Of a stretch of DNA of 64,000 bases, positions 26,182-34,360 are shown piece by piece. Numbering within the stretch: position 1 is the stretch's first letter; each line of letters opens with the position of its first letter. A program made the translations under genes and the position numbers. Under the pieces are notes generated by a model that saw only the letters and a list, made by a program, of their open reading frames with translations, had not been told where the DNA came from and did no database searches. This DNA is from Microbacterium sp. (GTDB lineage: Bacteria; Actinomycetota; Actinomycetes; Actinomycetales; Microbacteriaceae), in the NCBI RefSeq assembly GCF_031179285.1, contig NZ_JAPSHY010000017.1, positions 1 through 64,000 on the forward strand. Direction: 5' to 3'.

Positions 26182-27284
26182 GCGTGCCGTTCCGCGAAGC
26201 CGCCATCGATCTCGACGCGATCGCCGACAACACCCGCCACTTCCGCCGCCTCACCGGCGTCGAGGTCATCGCCGTCGTCAAGGCGAACGCCTACGGGCAT
26301 GGCGCCGCGACCGCCGCCGTCGCCGCCCTCGCCGCCGGTGCCACGCGCATCGGCGTCGCCGAGATCCCCGAGGCGCTGGAGCTGCGTCGGCAGGGCGTGC
26401 ACGCGCCGATCATGGCCTGGCTGCACGCACCGGGCGAGCGCTTCGAGCAGGCCGCTGCCGAAGGCATCGAGGTGGGCGTGTCGTCGTTCGATCAGCTCGA
26501 AGCGGCCGCTGCGGCCGCGCACGTCGAGCGCCCGGTCGGAGTGCACCTGAAGCTCGAGACCGGGCTGTCTCGCAACGGGATCGCGCCGGCCGACTGGGGC
26601 CGCGTGCTCGCCGAGGCAGCCAGGCTGGAGCGGATCGGGCGACTGCGGATCGTCGGGCTGTTCAGCCACCTCTCCAACACCTCCCTCGACGACGACAGGG
26701 CGGCGCTGGCGAAGTTCGAGGATGGCGTCGCGGCCGCGGCGTCGTTCGGCATCCGCCCGGAACTGCGTCACATCGCCGCGACCGCCGCCGCCATCGATCG
26801 CCCCGAGATGCGTCTCGATGCCGTCCGCATCGGGATCGGACTCTACGGCCTGTCTCCCTTCGACGACCGCACCTCCGCGGAACTCGGCCTTCGCCCGGCG
26901 ATGACCCTGCGCGGCGCTGTCGCCGCCGTTCGCCGGGTGCCGGCCGGAACGGGCGTCTCCTACGGGTACGTCCACCGCACCGAGCGCGACACGACGCTCG
27001 CGCTCATCCCGTTCGGCTATGCCGACGGCATCCCGCGGCAGGCATCGGGGAAGGCGCAGGTGTCCATCGCCGGCCGGTGGTACCGGAACGTTGGCCGCAT
27101 CGCGATGGACCAGTTCGTCGTCGACGTCGGCGATACGGCCATCTCGGTCGGCGACGAGGTCGTGCTCTTCGGCGATCCCACGCTCGGCCTGCCCTCCGCG
27201 ACCGATTGGGCGGATGCCGCCGACACGATCAACTACGAGATCGTCACCCGCATCGGTCACCGGGTGCCCCGGCGGGCATCGTGA
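26178..27284 (+). CDS. alr: Alanine racemase
   Basis: A 368-residue PLP enzyme interconverting L- and D-alanine for peptidoglycan. EVIAVVKANAYGHGA holds the PLP lysine at residue 35; LKLETGLSRNGI, GLFSHLSNTSLDDD and RIGIGLYGLSP follow; GVSYGYVHRTE gives the second catalytic Tyr and GRIAMDQFVVDVGD the C-terminal beta-domain signature. The GTG overlaps acpS upstream, and its stop overlaps the GTG of tsaE downstream (27281-27284). Confidence 0.98.
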   Translation: MSVPFREAAIDLDAIADNTRHFRRLTGVEVIAVVKANAYGHGAATAAVAALAAGATRIGVAEIPEALELRRQGVHAPIMAWLHAPGERFEQAAAEGIEVGVSSFDQLEAAAAAAHVERPVGVHLKLETGLSRNGIAPADWGRVLAEAARLERIGRLRIVGLFSHLSNTSLDDDRAALAKFEDGVAAAASFGIRPELRHIAATAAAIDRPEMRLDAVRIGIGLYGLSPFDDRTSAELGLRPAMTLRGAVAAVRRVPAGTGVSYGYVHRTERDTTLALIPFGYADGIPRQASGKAQVSIAGRWYRNVGRIAMDQFVVDVGDTAISVGDEVVLFGDPTLGLPSATDWADAADTINYEIVTRIGHRVPRRAS

Positions 27285-27769
27285 GCGTGGACCCCGCCTT
27301 CCTCGGCCGCCGGACGATCGCGACGGCGGAGGACATGGAGCAGCTCGGTTTCCGCATCGGCGAGCAGCTGCAGGCCGGCGACGTCCTGATCCTCACCGGT
27401 CCTCTCGGCGCGGGCAAGACGACTTTCACGCGGGGCCTCGCGGACGGGCTCGGCGTGCGCGGCCCGGTGCAGAGTCCGACGTTCGTGATCGCCCGCACCC
27501 ATCCCTCTCTCACCGGACGCGCGCCGCTCGTTCACGTCGATGCCTACCGGCTGGGCTCGGCCTCCGAGCTCGACGACCTCGACCTCGACGTCGCACGGTC
27601 GGTGATCGTGGTCGAGTGGGGGCGCGGCATGGCGGAAGAACTCGCCGATGCCTGGTGGGACATCGAGTTCGAGCGCCCGGTGGGCGCCGGTTCCGACGAT
27701 CCGCTCGAGCCGTCAGGACTCGACGCCGACGCGCCCCGCATCGTCACGATCTCCCGCACCACGCGCTGA
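27281..27769 (+). CDS. tsaE: tRNA t6A37 biosynthesis ATPase TsaE
   Basis: A 162-residue P-loop ATPase (YjeE family) needed with TsaB and TsaD to add threonylcarbamoyl to A37 of ANN-decoding tRNAs. ILTGPLGAGKTTFTRGLADGL is the Walker A region, QSPTFVIARTH the switch-like segment, LVHVDAYRLGSASELDDLDLD the YjeE signature and VIVVEWG the Walker B-like strand. The start is GTG 27281 overlapping the alr stop; a far longer open frame upstream runs through alr and acpS in another frame and is spurious. Confidence 0.95.
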   Translation: MSVDPAFLGRRTIATAEDMEQLGFRIGEQLQAGDVLILTGPLGAGKTTFTRGLADGLGVRGPVQSPTFVIARTHPSLTGRAPLVHVDAYRLGSASELDDLDLDVARSVIVVEWGRGMAEELADAWWDIEFERPVGAGSDDPLEPSGLDADAPRIVTISRTTR

Positions 27770-27848
27770 ACCGGCGCGGCGGCCCGGCAGCCCGCGCATG
27801 CCGCTGTGCAGGTCTGCGACCCGCACCTCCTGATCCCTGCAGGCGGAC

Positions 27849-27854
27849 TACCCT
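27849..27854 (+). promoter_or_regulatory. -10 box of tsaB operon
   Basis: TACCCT, six nucleotides (GGAGAG), then GTG 27861. The six bases also look like a Shine-Dalgarno but are too close to the GTG, so a leaderless start is favoured. It allows tsaB-rimI-tsaD to be transcribed separately from tsaE across the 91-bp spacer. Confidence 0.45.
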
Positions 27855-27860
27855 GGAGAG

Positions 27861-28484
27861 GTGATCCTCGCCGTCGACACCTCCCTGGGCACCGCCGTGG
27901 CGCTCATCGACGCCGACGGCTCGCCGCGGGCGGATGCGGCGGCCCACGACCCGCTCGGACATGCCGAGGTCATCGGCGCGCTGCTTCAACAGGTCGTCCA
28001 CGATGCGGGCGCCGGTGACATCACGCACGTCGTGGCAGGAATGGGTCCTGGCCCCTTCACCGGGCTTCGTATCGGCATCGCCGCCGCCCGCACGTTCGCG
28101 CTGGGAAGAGCCGTTCCCGTCATCCCCGTCCCGAGCCATGTCGCGGCAGCTCTCACCGCCATCGAGACGGATGCGGCCCCCGGGCCGTTCGCGATCGTCA
28201 CCGATGCCCGCCGACGCGAGGTGGCGATCACCGTGTTCGACGGGATCGACGACGACGGCATCCCACGGATCGTCGCCGAGACGGTCCTCGTGCCTCGTGC
28301 CGATGCCGACGATCATCTCGCCGGCATCGATCGCCGAGATGTCGACGCGCTCAGCGCCGTCGACCTCGCGCGCGTCGGCGCGCGCGCGCTCGAGGCGGGA
28401 CGCTCGCTCGCCGGAGCCGAGCCGCTGTACCTCCGCCACCCCGACGTGACCCTTCCCGGCATTCCGAAGCGGGTCGGCTCATGA
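27861..28484 (+). CDS. tsaB: tRNA t6A37 biosynthesis protein TsaB
   Basis: A 207-residue TsaB (YeaZ), the ASKHA-fold partner of TsaD. ILAVDTSLGTAVALIDADG opens the protein, and VVAGMGPGPFTGLRIGIAAARTFALG (about residues 57-82) is the family hallmark. It forms the TsaBD heterodimer and has no catalytic site of its own. Its last four bases overlap the ATG of rimI. Confidence 0.95.
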   Translation: MILAVDTSLGTAVALIDADGSPRADAAAHDPLGHAEVIGALLQQVVHDAGAGDITHVVAGMGPGPFTGLRIGIAAARTFALGRAVPVIPVPSHVAAALTAIETDAAPGPFAIVTDARRREVAITVFDGIDDDGIPRIVAETVLVPRADADDHLAGIDRRDVDALSAVDLARVGARALEAGRSLAGAEPLYLRHPDVTLPGIPKRVGS

Positions 28485-28978
28485 CCCTCCGTGAGGCGAC
28501 CTCCGCAGACCTCGCGGCCATCATGGGTATCGAGCGTCGCTCCTTCCCGACCGACGCCTGGAGCGAGCAGCTCATGGCGGCCGAGATCACCGGCCCGCAC
28601 GGGATCTACCTCGTCGATGAGGTCGGCGGCGTCGTCATCGGCTACGGCGGCATCCGATCCCTTCCGGGCGCGACGGATGCCGACATCCAGACGATCGCGT
28701 ACGACGCCGCCCACCGTGGTGCCGGCCGGGGCCGACTGCTGCTTCGCGCGCTGCTGGATGCTGCGGCGGAGCGCGGCGCTCGCGAGGTCTTCCTCGAGGT
28801 CAGAGCCGACAACCCGGTGGCTGCGGGACTGTACCTTTCCGAGGGCTTCGAGGAGATCGGCAGACGGCCTCGGTACTACCAGCCCGACGGCGTGGATGCG
28901 ATCGTGATGCGGGCGAACCTGAAGAACACGAGCGGAACGCCGGGGTCCGACTCGCCGGCGAAGGAGAAGAGCGCATGA
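28481..28978 (+). CDS. rimI: Ribosomal protein S18-alanine N-acetyltransferase
   Basis: A 165-residue GNAT between tsaB and tsaD, the conserved actinobacterial position of rim[22 protein letters not shown] and [23 protein letters not shown] (acetyl-CoA loop R-G-A-G-R-G), then [31 protein letters not shown], match RimI. It acetylates the N-terminal Ala of S18 and perhaps other proteins. ATGA overlaps couple it to tsaB and tsaD. The C-terminal 20 residues are a Ser/Gly/Lys-rich extension. Confidence 0.93.
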   Translation: MTLREATSADLAAIMGIERRSFPTDAWSEQLMAAEITGPHGIYLVDEVGGVVIGYGGIRSLPGATDADIQTIAYDAAHRGAGRGRLLLRALLDAAAERGAREVFLEVRADNPVAAGLYLSEGFEEIGRRPRYYQPDGVDAIVMRANLKNTSGTPGSDSPAKEKSA

Positions 28979-30057
28979 GTGCCCCATTGGTGCTCGGCAT
29001 CGAGACGAGCTGCGACGAGACCGGCATCGGGATCGTGCGCGGGCGCACACTGCTGTCGAACACCATCGCCTCGAGCATGGATGAGCACGCACGCTTCGGG
29101 GGCGTCGTGCCCGAGGTCGCGGCCCGTGCGCACCTCGAAGCGCTGCAGCCGTCGATCGAGAAGGCGCTTGGTGAGGCCGGCGTCACGCTCGGCGATCTCG
29201 ACGCGGTCGCGGTGACGAGCGGTCCCGGCCTCGCCGGCGCTCTCATGGTGGGCGTCGGCGCCGCGAAGGGGCTCGCCGTGTCGCTCGGCAAGCCGCTGTA
29301 TGCCGTGAACCACCTCGTCGGGCATATCGCCGCCGACATCCTCACCGCCGATTCCGACCCGCTGGAATACCCGACGATAGCGTTGCTGGTCTCGGGCGGC
29401 CATACCTCGCTGCTTCATGTGCGCGATCTCACCGGTGACGTCGAGTTGCTCGGCGAGACGATGGACGATGCGGCGGGGGAGGCCTTCGACAAGGTGGCGC
29501 GCCTGCTGTCGCTGCCCTACCCGGGAGGCCCAGAGATCGATCGGGCGGCGGCCGCCGGAGACCCCGACGCGATCCGGTTCCCGCGCGGGCTGTCGCGGGC
29601 GTCCGACATGGCGAAGCACCGTTACGACTTCTCCTTCTCCGGGTTGAAGACCGCCGTCGCACGATGGGTCGAGCGGTGTGAGGCCGATGGGTCGGACGTG
29701 CCGGTGGCGGATGTCGCGGCGAGCTTCCGCGAGGCGGTCGTCGACGTCCTGGTGACCAAGGCGCTCGCCGCCTGCACCGACCTCGGGGTTCCCCGGCTGC
29801 TGCTCGGCGGCGGTGTCATCGCGAACCGGCGACTTCGCGAGGTGGCGCTGGCGCGGGCGGCAGAGGCCGGCGTCACGGTGCGGATCCCGCCGCTGTCGCT
29901 CTGCACCGACAACGGCGCGATGATCGCGGCCCTCGCCGCGGAACTGATCTCATCGGGGCGGCAGCCGTCGACCCTCGCGTTCGGGGCGGACTCGACGCTT
30001 CCCGTCACCGAGATCCAGGTGGCGGAGATCCAGGAAGCTGAGACGGTGACGTCATGA
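28975..30057 (+). CDS. tsaD: tRNA N6-adenosine threonylcarbamoyltransferase TsaD
   Basis: A 360-residue catalytic subunit of t6A formation. [29 protein letters not shown], the iron ligands in [10 protein letters not shown] (HxxxH, about residues 112-116), [11 protein letters not shown] and the late Asp in [16 protein letters not shown] are all present. It transfers the threonylcarbamoyl group made by TsaC, which is not in the window. It overlaps rimI upstream and the next small membrane-protein gene downstream by four bases each. Confidence 0.98.
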   Translation: MSAPLVLGIETSCDETGIGIVRGRTLLSNTIASSMDEHARFGGVVPEVAARAHLEALQPSIEKALGEAGVTLGDLDAVAVTSGPGLAGALMVGVGAAKGLAVSLGKPLYAVNHLVGHIAADILTADSDPLEYPTIALLVSGGHTSLLHVRDLTGDVELLGETMDDAAGEAFDKVARLLSLPYPGGPEIDRAAAAGDPDAIRFPRGLSRASDMAKHRYDFSFSGLKTAVARWVERCEADGSDVPVADVAASFREAVVDVLVTKALAACTDLGVPRLLLGGGVIANRRLREVALARAAEAGVTVRIPPLSLCTDNGAMIAALAAELISSGRQPSTLAFGADSTLPVTEIQVAEIQEAETVTS

Positions 30058-30593
30058 GTGACGTTCCACGTCCTGCACCGGGAGGCGAGGGAGCCGAGCA
30101 GGCGAGCGCGGACGCGACGAGTGCCGTCGGAGGTCGCGAGGCCGCGGTGCACGCCAGCGTCGATCGTCCCAGCGGCGAGGTGGAGCGGCCCGCAGGTGCC
30201 GCGCGCATTCCCGGCGCACGCCGGGAGGGCTACACGAAGCTTCCGACCGGGCCGGTCGGGGTCGAGCCGGTCGTCGTCAGCGGACCCGACGCGGACGCGG
30301 TCGGGGCTCCGGGCACCTCGTGGGAGCCGTCGACCGATTCCACTGCCGTCGATGACACCCGGCTCGCACCGTGGGCGTTGCTCGCTGCGATCGTCGCGCT
30401 GGGCACGTCGTTCTTCGTCGGCTGGGGGATCCCCGTCGCCATCGTGGCGGTGATCGCCTCGATCATGTCGCTGCGCCGCCCGCTCGAGAGCCGGGCGATC
30501 GCCCGGTGGGCCTTGATCCTCGGTCTGTGCGCGACGGTCTACAGCCTGGGCTGGCTGGTCTGGGCGGGCATGCAGTTCGAGAGGCTCGGGTAG
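30054..30593 (+). CDS. DUF4190-like two-helix membrane protein
   Basis: A 179-residue protein with a 100-residue low-complexity Glu/Gly/Pro/Ala-rich cytoplasmic N-terminus and two C-terminal transmembrane helices (about residues 103-140 and 148-172) with [22 protein letters not shown] and [19 protein letters not shown]. This shape matches DUF4190-type membrane proteins of unknown function. ATGA overlap with tsaD places it in the tsaB operon, followed after 4 bp by the next gene. Confidence 0.7.
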   Translation: MSDVPRPAPGGEGAEQASADATSAVGGREAAVHASVDRPSGEVERPAGAARIPGARREGYTKLPTGPVGVEPVVVSGPDADAVGAPGTSWEPSTDSTAVDDTRLAPWALLAAIVALGTSFFVGWGIPVAIVAVIASIMSLRRPLESRAIARWALILGLCATVYSLGWLVWAGMQFERLG

Positions 30594-30597
30594 CCGG

Positions 30598-31683
30598 ATG
30601 CTGGCCGCCGACGAGCTCGTGGAACTGCGCGAACTTCAGGCGCGCGCCTATGGGCGAGACGGAACGCTGAGCGGGACCGACGCTGCTCGTCTGCGAGAGC
30701 TCGAGAGGCGGCGGCAGGCCCAAGCGAGTCCGCCGCGCGATCCCGGCTCTGAGCCTTCGAATCCGCAGCCGAAGAGCCCGGCGGGTCGAGGGTCGGAGTC
30801 GTCTGCATCCTTCGGGGGCGAAGCGACCGCTGCGGAACGGACCGCTTCTGATTTGATGCTGACAGAAGATGCGTCGACCGCATCGCTCCCACGAGCGGTT
30901 CGCCCGTCACGTCGGGTCAGCTGGCTGCCTGTCACTGCTGTGATCGTCTTGATCGTTGCGCTCGGCGTGGGACTCGGATGGCTTTTGTTCGGACGCGGTG
31001 GCGCCGCGTCGCTGAAGCTCACCGCGGAGCAACAGCAGTGGCAGAACGAGATCGTCGCGGACGGCCGATACGATTCCGGTTCCCTCCGGGCGGTCGGAGA
31101 GGCCGGTGGTGTGGTCGTCTGGATCGCCACGAAGGACGGCGAGGAGCGAACCTGTCTCGTCATGAGTGCCGGCGAGCGCCCCGTGCCCTTCTGCAGTCGG
31201 GTCGAGGAGGCGCAGGACCAGGGGCTGCACGGCAACTACACGATCGACCGAAACGACATCCGCATCGAGGTCGTCGCGCAGGTGCTGTTCACGGGGGAGG
31301 GAGAGCCGGCCGTGCGCATCGATCAGCATGCGCTGGACGCGTGGTCTGTCACGATGACTTATGCGACCGAGGAGGAGACGCGGATCGCCGCTAACCTCTC
31401 GGAGTTGGGGTACGAGCCGAATTCGATCTGGGTGGCGGGGTACGACGGCGACGTGCCGATCTGGACGGCGACGCGCGTGGAGACGCAGGAGATGTGCCTC
31501 ATCTACGACGGCTCGACGCCGGATCCGCTCACTGCCTGCCAGGAGCCTTCCGACCTCGTGCCCGGCGGCGAGAGCATCACGCTGAGCATCGTGGATCCCG
31601 CGACCGGCGCGGTGACCGAGATCGACTACGCGGCGAGCGGTCCGCAGTACCTCGTGATCACCAGGAACGGCGGTGCGGCATGA
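30598..31683 (+). CDS. Single-pass membrane protein with two Cys-pair modules
   Basis: The 361-residue product has an N-terminal helix ELRELQARAYGRDGT...ARLRELERRR (8-39), a disordered region, one transmembrane segment (about 109-131) and an extracytoplasmic part. There, residues 155-200 read GRYDSGSLRAVGEAGG, VVVWIATKDGEERTCLVM with a second Cys 13 positions on (C186, C199). Residues 268-315 repeat the pattern: LGYEPNSIWVAGYDGD, PIWTATRVETQEMCLIYD and a Cys 14 on (C300, C314). The following gene encodes a one-module paralogue. I recognise no family. Operon position ties expression to tsaD, but a functional link is not implied. Confidence 0.72.
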   Translation: MLAADELVELRELQARAYGRDGTLSGTDAARLRELERRRQAQASPPRDPGSEPSNPQPKSPAGRGSESSASFGGEATAAERTASDLMLTEDASTASLPRAVRPSRRVSWLPVTAVIVLIVALGVGLGWLLFGRGGAASLKLTAEQQQWQNEIVADGRYDSGSLRAVGEAGGVVVWIATKDGEERTCLVMSAGERPVPFCSRVEEAQDQGLHGNYTIDRNDIRIEVVAQVLFTGEGEPAVRIDQHALDAWSVTMTYATEEETRIAANLSELGYEPNSIWVAGYDGDVPIWTATRVETQEMCLIYDGSTPDPLTACQEPSDLVPGGESITLSIVDPATGAVTEIDYAASGPQYLVITRNGGAA

Positions 31684-32600
31684 GCCTCGATGCGGCGGAG
31701 ACGGGCGAGCTCCGCACCCTGCACGAGAAGGCGTACGCCCGCGACGGCGCGCTCACTCCCGCTGAGGGCGCGCGGATGCGGGAGCTCGAGCGGCGGCGAA
31801 GGGATGCCGACACCGTCGCGGCGGTCTCACCGGGACGCACAACCCCGGTGTCCGGCCGGGACACGGGTGCGACGGCGCGGGTGCTCGTCGACGGACTGCC
31901 TCGGTGGAACTCGGAGCGGGGCGCGACGGCCCCGGTCGAGAGCCCGCCGGACTCGGATGCCCAGCGCACCGGGCCGCCGGTCAGCACCGCGGATCCCGCG
32001 GCGCCCGCGGTCTCGGCGGCAGAGGCGTTCCGCCGGTGGTGGCGACCGCTGACAGCGGCGTCAGCAACCCTTGTGCTGGCAGGGTTCGGAGTCGGCTGGC
32101 TGCTCTTCGGGCAGGCAACCGATGATGCCCTGCCGCTCACCGACGCACAGACGGACCGACGGTCAGCGCTCTACGGCGACGAAGGGTACGACGCGGGGTC
32201 GGTGCGGGCGATCGGTCAGGACGAGGACGCGCTGCTCTGGTACGCGACTCGCGAGGGCGGCGAGACCACCTGCGTCGTCCTCGATGTCGGCGAGAGGTCC
32301 AGCGAGCGATGCCTTCCCACGGCCGCGGTGCGCGCCGAGGGTATATCCGTGTTCGTGTCGACGACGGTGCGCGGGGCCGAATCGGGTGAGAGCGAGCAGG
32401 TGCACGCTGTCGTGCTCCACTCCACGGAGGGGGCCCCGATGGCGAGCATCCAGCGGGTGTCGACGCAGGCGGGCGGAGGATGGCTCGACCAGTCGCACGA
32501 TCGCTACGACGGCGATGCCGATGAGCTCACCGACCAGGGACAACGCCTCGAGCTCGGCGGAGAGCACGGCGACCCGATCGAGGTCGGGACCGAACCGTAG
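31680..32600 (+). CDS. Single-pass membrane protein with one Cys-pair module (paralogue)
   Basis: A 306-residue paralogue of the upstream protein. The N-terminal helix ELRTLHEKAYARDGA...ARMRELERRRRD (10-42) aligns closely, then a disordered Pro/Ser/Thr region, a transmembrane segment (about 124-144, ending GVGWLLFG as in the paralogue) and one extracytoplasmic module (GYDAGSVRAIGQDEDALLWYAT then TTCVVLD, C198 and C211). A 90-residue tail follows. The start ATG overlaps the preceding stop. Longer upstream reading in this frame is antiphase to the paralogue and was rejected. Function unknown. Confidence 0.72.
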   Translation: MSLDAAETGELRTLHEKAYARDGALTPAEGARMRELERRRRDADTVAAVSPGRTTPVSGRDTGATARVLVDGLPRWNSERGATAPVESPPDSDAQRTGPPVSTADPAAPAVSAAEAFRRWWRPLTAASATLVLAGFGVGWLLFGQATDDALPLTDAQTDRRSALYGDEGYDAGSVRAIGQDEDALLWYATREGGETTCVVLDVGERSSERCLPTAAVRAEGISVFVSTTVRGAESGESEQVHAVVLHSTEGAPMASIQRVSTQAGGGWLDQSHDRYDGDADELTDQGQRLELGGEHGDPIEVGTEP

Positions 32601-32612
32601 TCGCGAGTGCGG

Positions 32613-33812
32613 TCACGCCGCCGCGTGCACGCGGTCGGCGAGGATCGCGATCCGCCGGTCGCCGATGCGGGTGAGGAACAGCGTCGCCGCGTTCTCACCC
32701 CGGAGCGTCAGCTTCTTGCGGAAGGCCGCCGGATCGATGTCCATGCCGCGCTTCTTGATCTCGAGGGTTCCGATTCCGTTGGCGCGGAGGATCGCACTGA
32801 TCGCCTTCGGGTTCGCCGGCATCGTCTCCCGCACCCGGAATGACTGCACGAAGGGGCTGGTGAGCGCGGCATCCGATGTCAGGTAGGCGATGTGCTCGTC
32901 CAGCATGCCCGCCTCCAGACCCCGCGCGGCGTCGCCGATGAGGCGCGCGCGGATGACGGCGCCGTCCGGTTCGTGCAGGTAGGTGCCGAGTTCGCGGACC
33001 GGCGCATCGGCGGCGTCCGCGCCGGCGGTGAGCTCGAACGAGCGGTCCCCCTTGATCACCAGCGCGGCCCGGCGCACGCCCTCCCGCGCGAGTACGCCTG
33101 TCCACAGCACCAGCTCGACCACGCTGCCGTCGGCGCTCACCCACTGGGCCTCCGCGTCGGCGGGGATCGCGTCGCGGTCGTGGCCGGGGCCGAGCTTGAT
33201 GCCGGCGGGGATGCGGGAGGCCGCGTCGAACACCCAGTCCAGTGAGGGGGAGTAGTCCGCGGGGTCGACCCGGCGCGTTTCCCCGTGCCCGGAGGTGCGG
33301 CGGGCCGGATCCATCCAGATCGCGTCGACACCGGCGAGGTCTGTCTCCTCCGCTGTGCCGTGCCGGACGCTCACGTCGTCGCCGAACGGGGCGAGGTTGT
33401 ACGCGGCGATGGCTGCGGTGACCTCGTCGGCGTCGACGGCGACGACGCCGAGGCCCGCTCCGGCGAAGGCGAGCGCATCGCCTCCGATGCCGCATCCGAG
33501 ATCCGCCACGGTTCCGATGCCCGCGCTGCGCAGCCGTTGGGCATGACGCGCGGCGACGCTGAGCCGGGTCGCCTGCTCGAGGCCGGCCTTGGTGAACAGC
33601 ATCCGCCGGGCGAACTCGCCGAACTTCGCGGCGGCCCGCGCGCGAAGTCGCGTCTGACCCACGACAGCCGACACCAGCTCGGGAGGATGCCCTGCCGCTC
33701 GCAGTCGAGAAACGGCACGGGCGACGTCCGTCGTGGACTCGATCGGCCCCGAGCCCTCGAGCAGCGACAGGCCCTCGGTGGTGAGCAGGGCGCGCAGTTC
33801 GGACATCTCCAT
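32613..33812 (-). CDS. Class I SAM-dependent methyltransferase, THUMP-like
   Basis: A 399-residue protein. TVADLGCGIGGDALAFAGAGLGVVAVDAD (about residues 101-128) is the SAM-binding motif I with its acidic end; DAIWMDPARRTS is a DPPY-like motif IV in which DPAR replaces DPPY; the C-terminal SAILRANGIGTLEIKKRG is the THUMP-domain-like tail found in this actinobacterial family. It probably methylates an RNA base or another nucleic-acid target. ATG 33812 is six bases after a TAGGCT box. It is divergent from groES, which it faces across the CIRCE region. Confidence 0.87.
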   Translation of the reverse strand: MEMSELRALLTTEGLSLLEGSGPIESTTDVARAVSRLRAAGHPPELVSAVVGQTRLRARAAAKFGEFARRMLFTKAGLEQATRLSVAARHAQRLRSAGIGTVADLGCGIGGDALAFAGAGLGVVAVDADEVTAAIAAYNLAPFGDDVSVRHGTAEETDLAGVDAIWMDPARRTSGHGETRRVDPADYSPSLDWVFDAASRIPAGIKLGPGHDRDAIPADAEAQWVSADGSVVELVLWTGVLAREGVRRAALVIKGDRSFELTAGADAADAPVRELGTYLHEPDGAVIRARLIGDAARGLEAGMLDEHIAYLTSDAALTSPFVQSFRVRETMPANPKAISAILRANGIGTLEIKKRGMDIDPAAFRKKLTLRGENAATLFLTRIGDRRIAILADRVHAAA

Positions 33813-33818
33813 CCCGCC

Positions 33819-33824
33819 AGCCTA
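33819..33824 (-). promoter_or_regulatory. -10 box for leaderless methyltransferase mRNA
   Basis: TAGGCT on the minus strand, six nucleotides (GGCGGG), then ATG 33812. Confidence 0.55.
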
Positions 33825-33855
33825 TTTGCCGCTCCGGGCGGCGAGTGGCGCTGGG

Positions 33856-33882
33856 CTGGCACTCGCATTGCATGAGTGCCAG
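33856..33882. promoter_or_regulatory. CIRCE operator 1 (HrcA site)
   Basis: CTGGCACTC, nine bases, GAGTGCCAG: a perfect 9-bp inverted repeat matching the CIRCE consensus (TTAGCACTC-N9-GAGTGCTAA) at 7 of 9 arm positions. The putative groES -35 hexamer (TTGCAT) lies in its centre, so HrcA binding should block RNA polymerase. Confidence 0.85.
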
Positions 33883-33897
33883 CCGAGCGCATAGACT
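33868..33897 (+). promoter_or_regulatory. groES promoter
   Basis: TTGCAT (33868-33873), 18-bp spacer, TAGACT (33892-33897). It is flanked and overlapped by the two CIRCE operators, giving a transcript start near 33904 inside the second one. Confidence 0.65.
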
Positions 33898-33900
33898 GGA

Positions 33901-33927
33901 TTAGCACTCTCGGGTTGAGAGTGCGAA
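33901..33927. promoter_or_regulatory. CIRCE operator 2 (HrcA site)
   Basis: TTAGCACTC, nine bases, GAGTGCGAA. The left arm is a perfect CIRCE half-site and the right arm differs at two positions. It sits at the predicted transcript start, 41 bp before the groES start codon. Confidence 0.92.
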
Positions 33928-33967
33928 CAAGTCTTTCGTGTCAGCGTCAAGAAAGAAGAGGTAGACC

Positions 33968-34264
33968 GTGTCGGTTTCCATCAAGCCGCTCGAGGACCGC
34001 ATCGTCATCCAGCAGGTCGAGGCCGAGCAGACCACCGCTAGTGGCCTGGTCATCCCCGACACTGCCAAGGAGAAGCCCCAGGAGGGCGAGGTCATCGCAG
34101 TCGGCCCCGGCCGCATCGATGACAACGGCAACCGCGTTCCGATCGACGTCGCCGTCGGCGACCGTGTCCTGTACAGCAAGTACGGCGGCACCGAGGTGAA
34201 GTTCGGCGCAGACGAGTACCTCGTCCTGTCGGCCCGCGACGTGCTCGCGGTCGTCGTCCGCTGA
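33968..34264 (+). CDS. groES: Co-chaperonin GroES
   Basis: A 98-residue 10-kDa chaperonin lid. [47 protein letters not shown] (as separate blocks) contains the mobile loop and the roof strand; [24 protein letters not shown] is the C-terminal signature. It caps GroEL. It has a GTG start with an AAGAGGT-like site upstream, two CIRCE operators and its own terminator, and groEL is not downstream, so the GroEL partner must be encoded elsewhere. Confidence 0.98.
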   Translation: MSVSIKPLEDRIVIQQVEAEQTTASGLVIPDTAKEKPQEGEVIAVGPGRIDDNGNRVPIDVAVGDRVLYSKYGGTEVKFGADEYLVLSARDVLAVVVR

Positions 34265-34279
34265 GTCGGCGCAGCTCTC

Positions 34280-34313
34280 GAGGGGTCCGGATGCTTCGGC
34301 ATCCGGGCCCCTC
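34280..34313 (+). terminator. groES terminator
   Basis: A 15-bp stem (34280-34294 with 34299-34313, one G-T pair) with a TTCG loop, 15 nt after the groES stop. The stem top is CCGGATGC/GCATCCGG. Confidence 0.85.
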
Positions 34314-34348
34314 TGCCTGCCCGCGCCCGAGCCCCGACCGCGATCGCA

Positions 34349-34354
34349 TAGGGT
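34349..34354 (+). promoter_or_regulatory. -10 box for leaderless rarD mRNA
   Basis: TAGGGT, six nucleotides (TGTGCG), then GTG 34361. Confidence 0.55.
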
Positions 34355-34360
34355 TGTGCG

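Noticed and set aside
25958..27280. Upstream extension of the tsaE frame
   Set aside because: It lies in another frame through acpS and alr and encodes Arg-rich shadow sequence; tsaE starts at GTG 27281.
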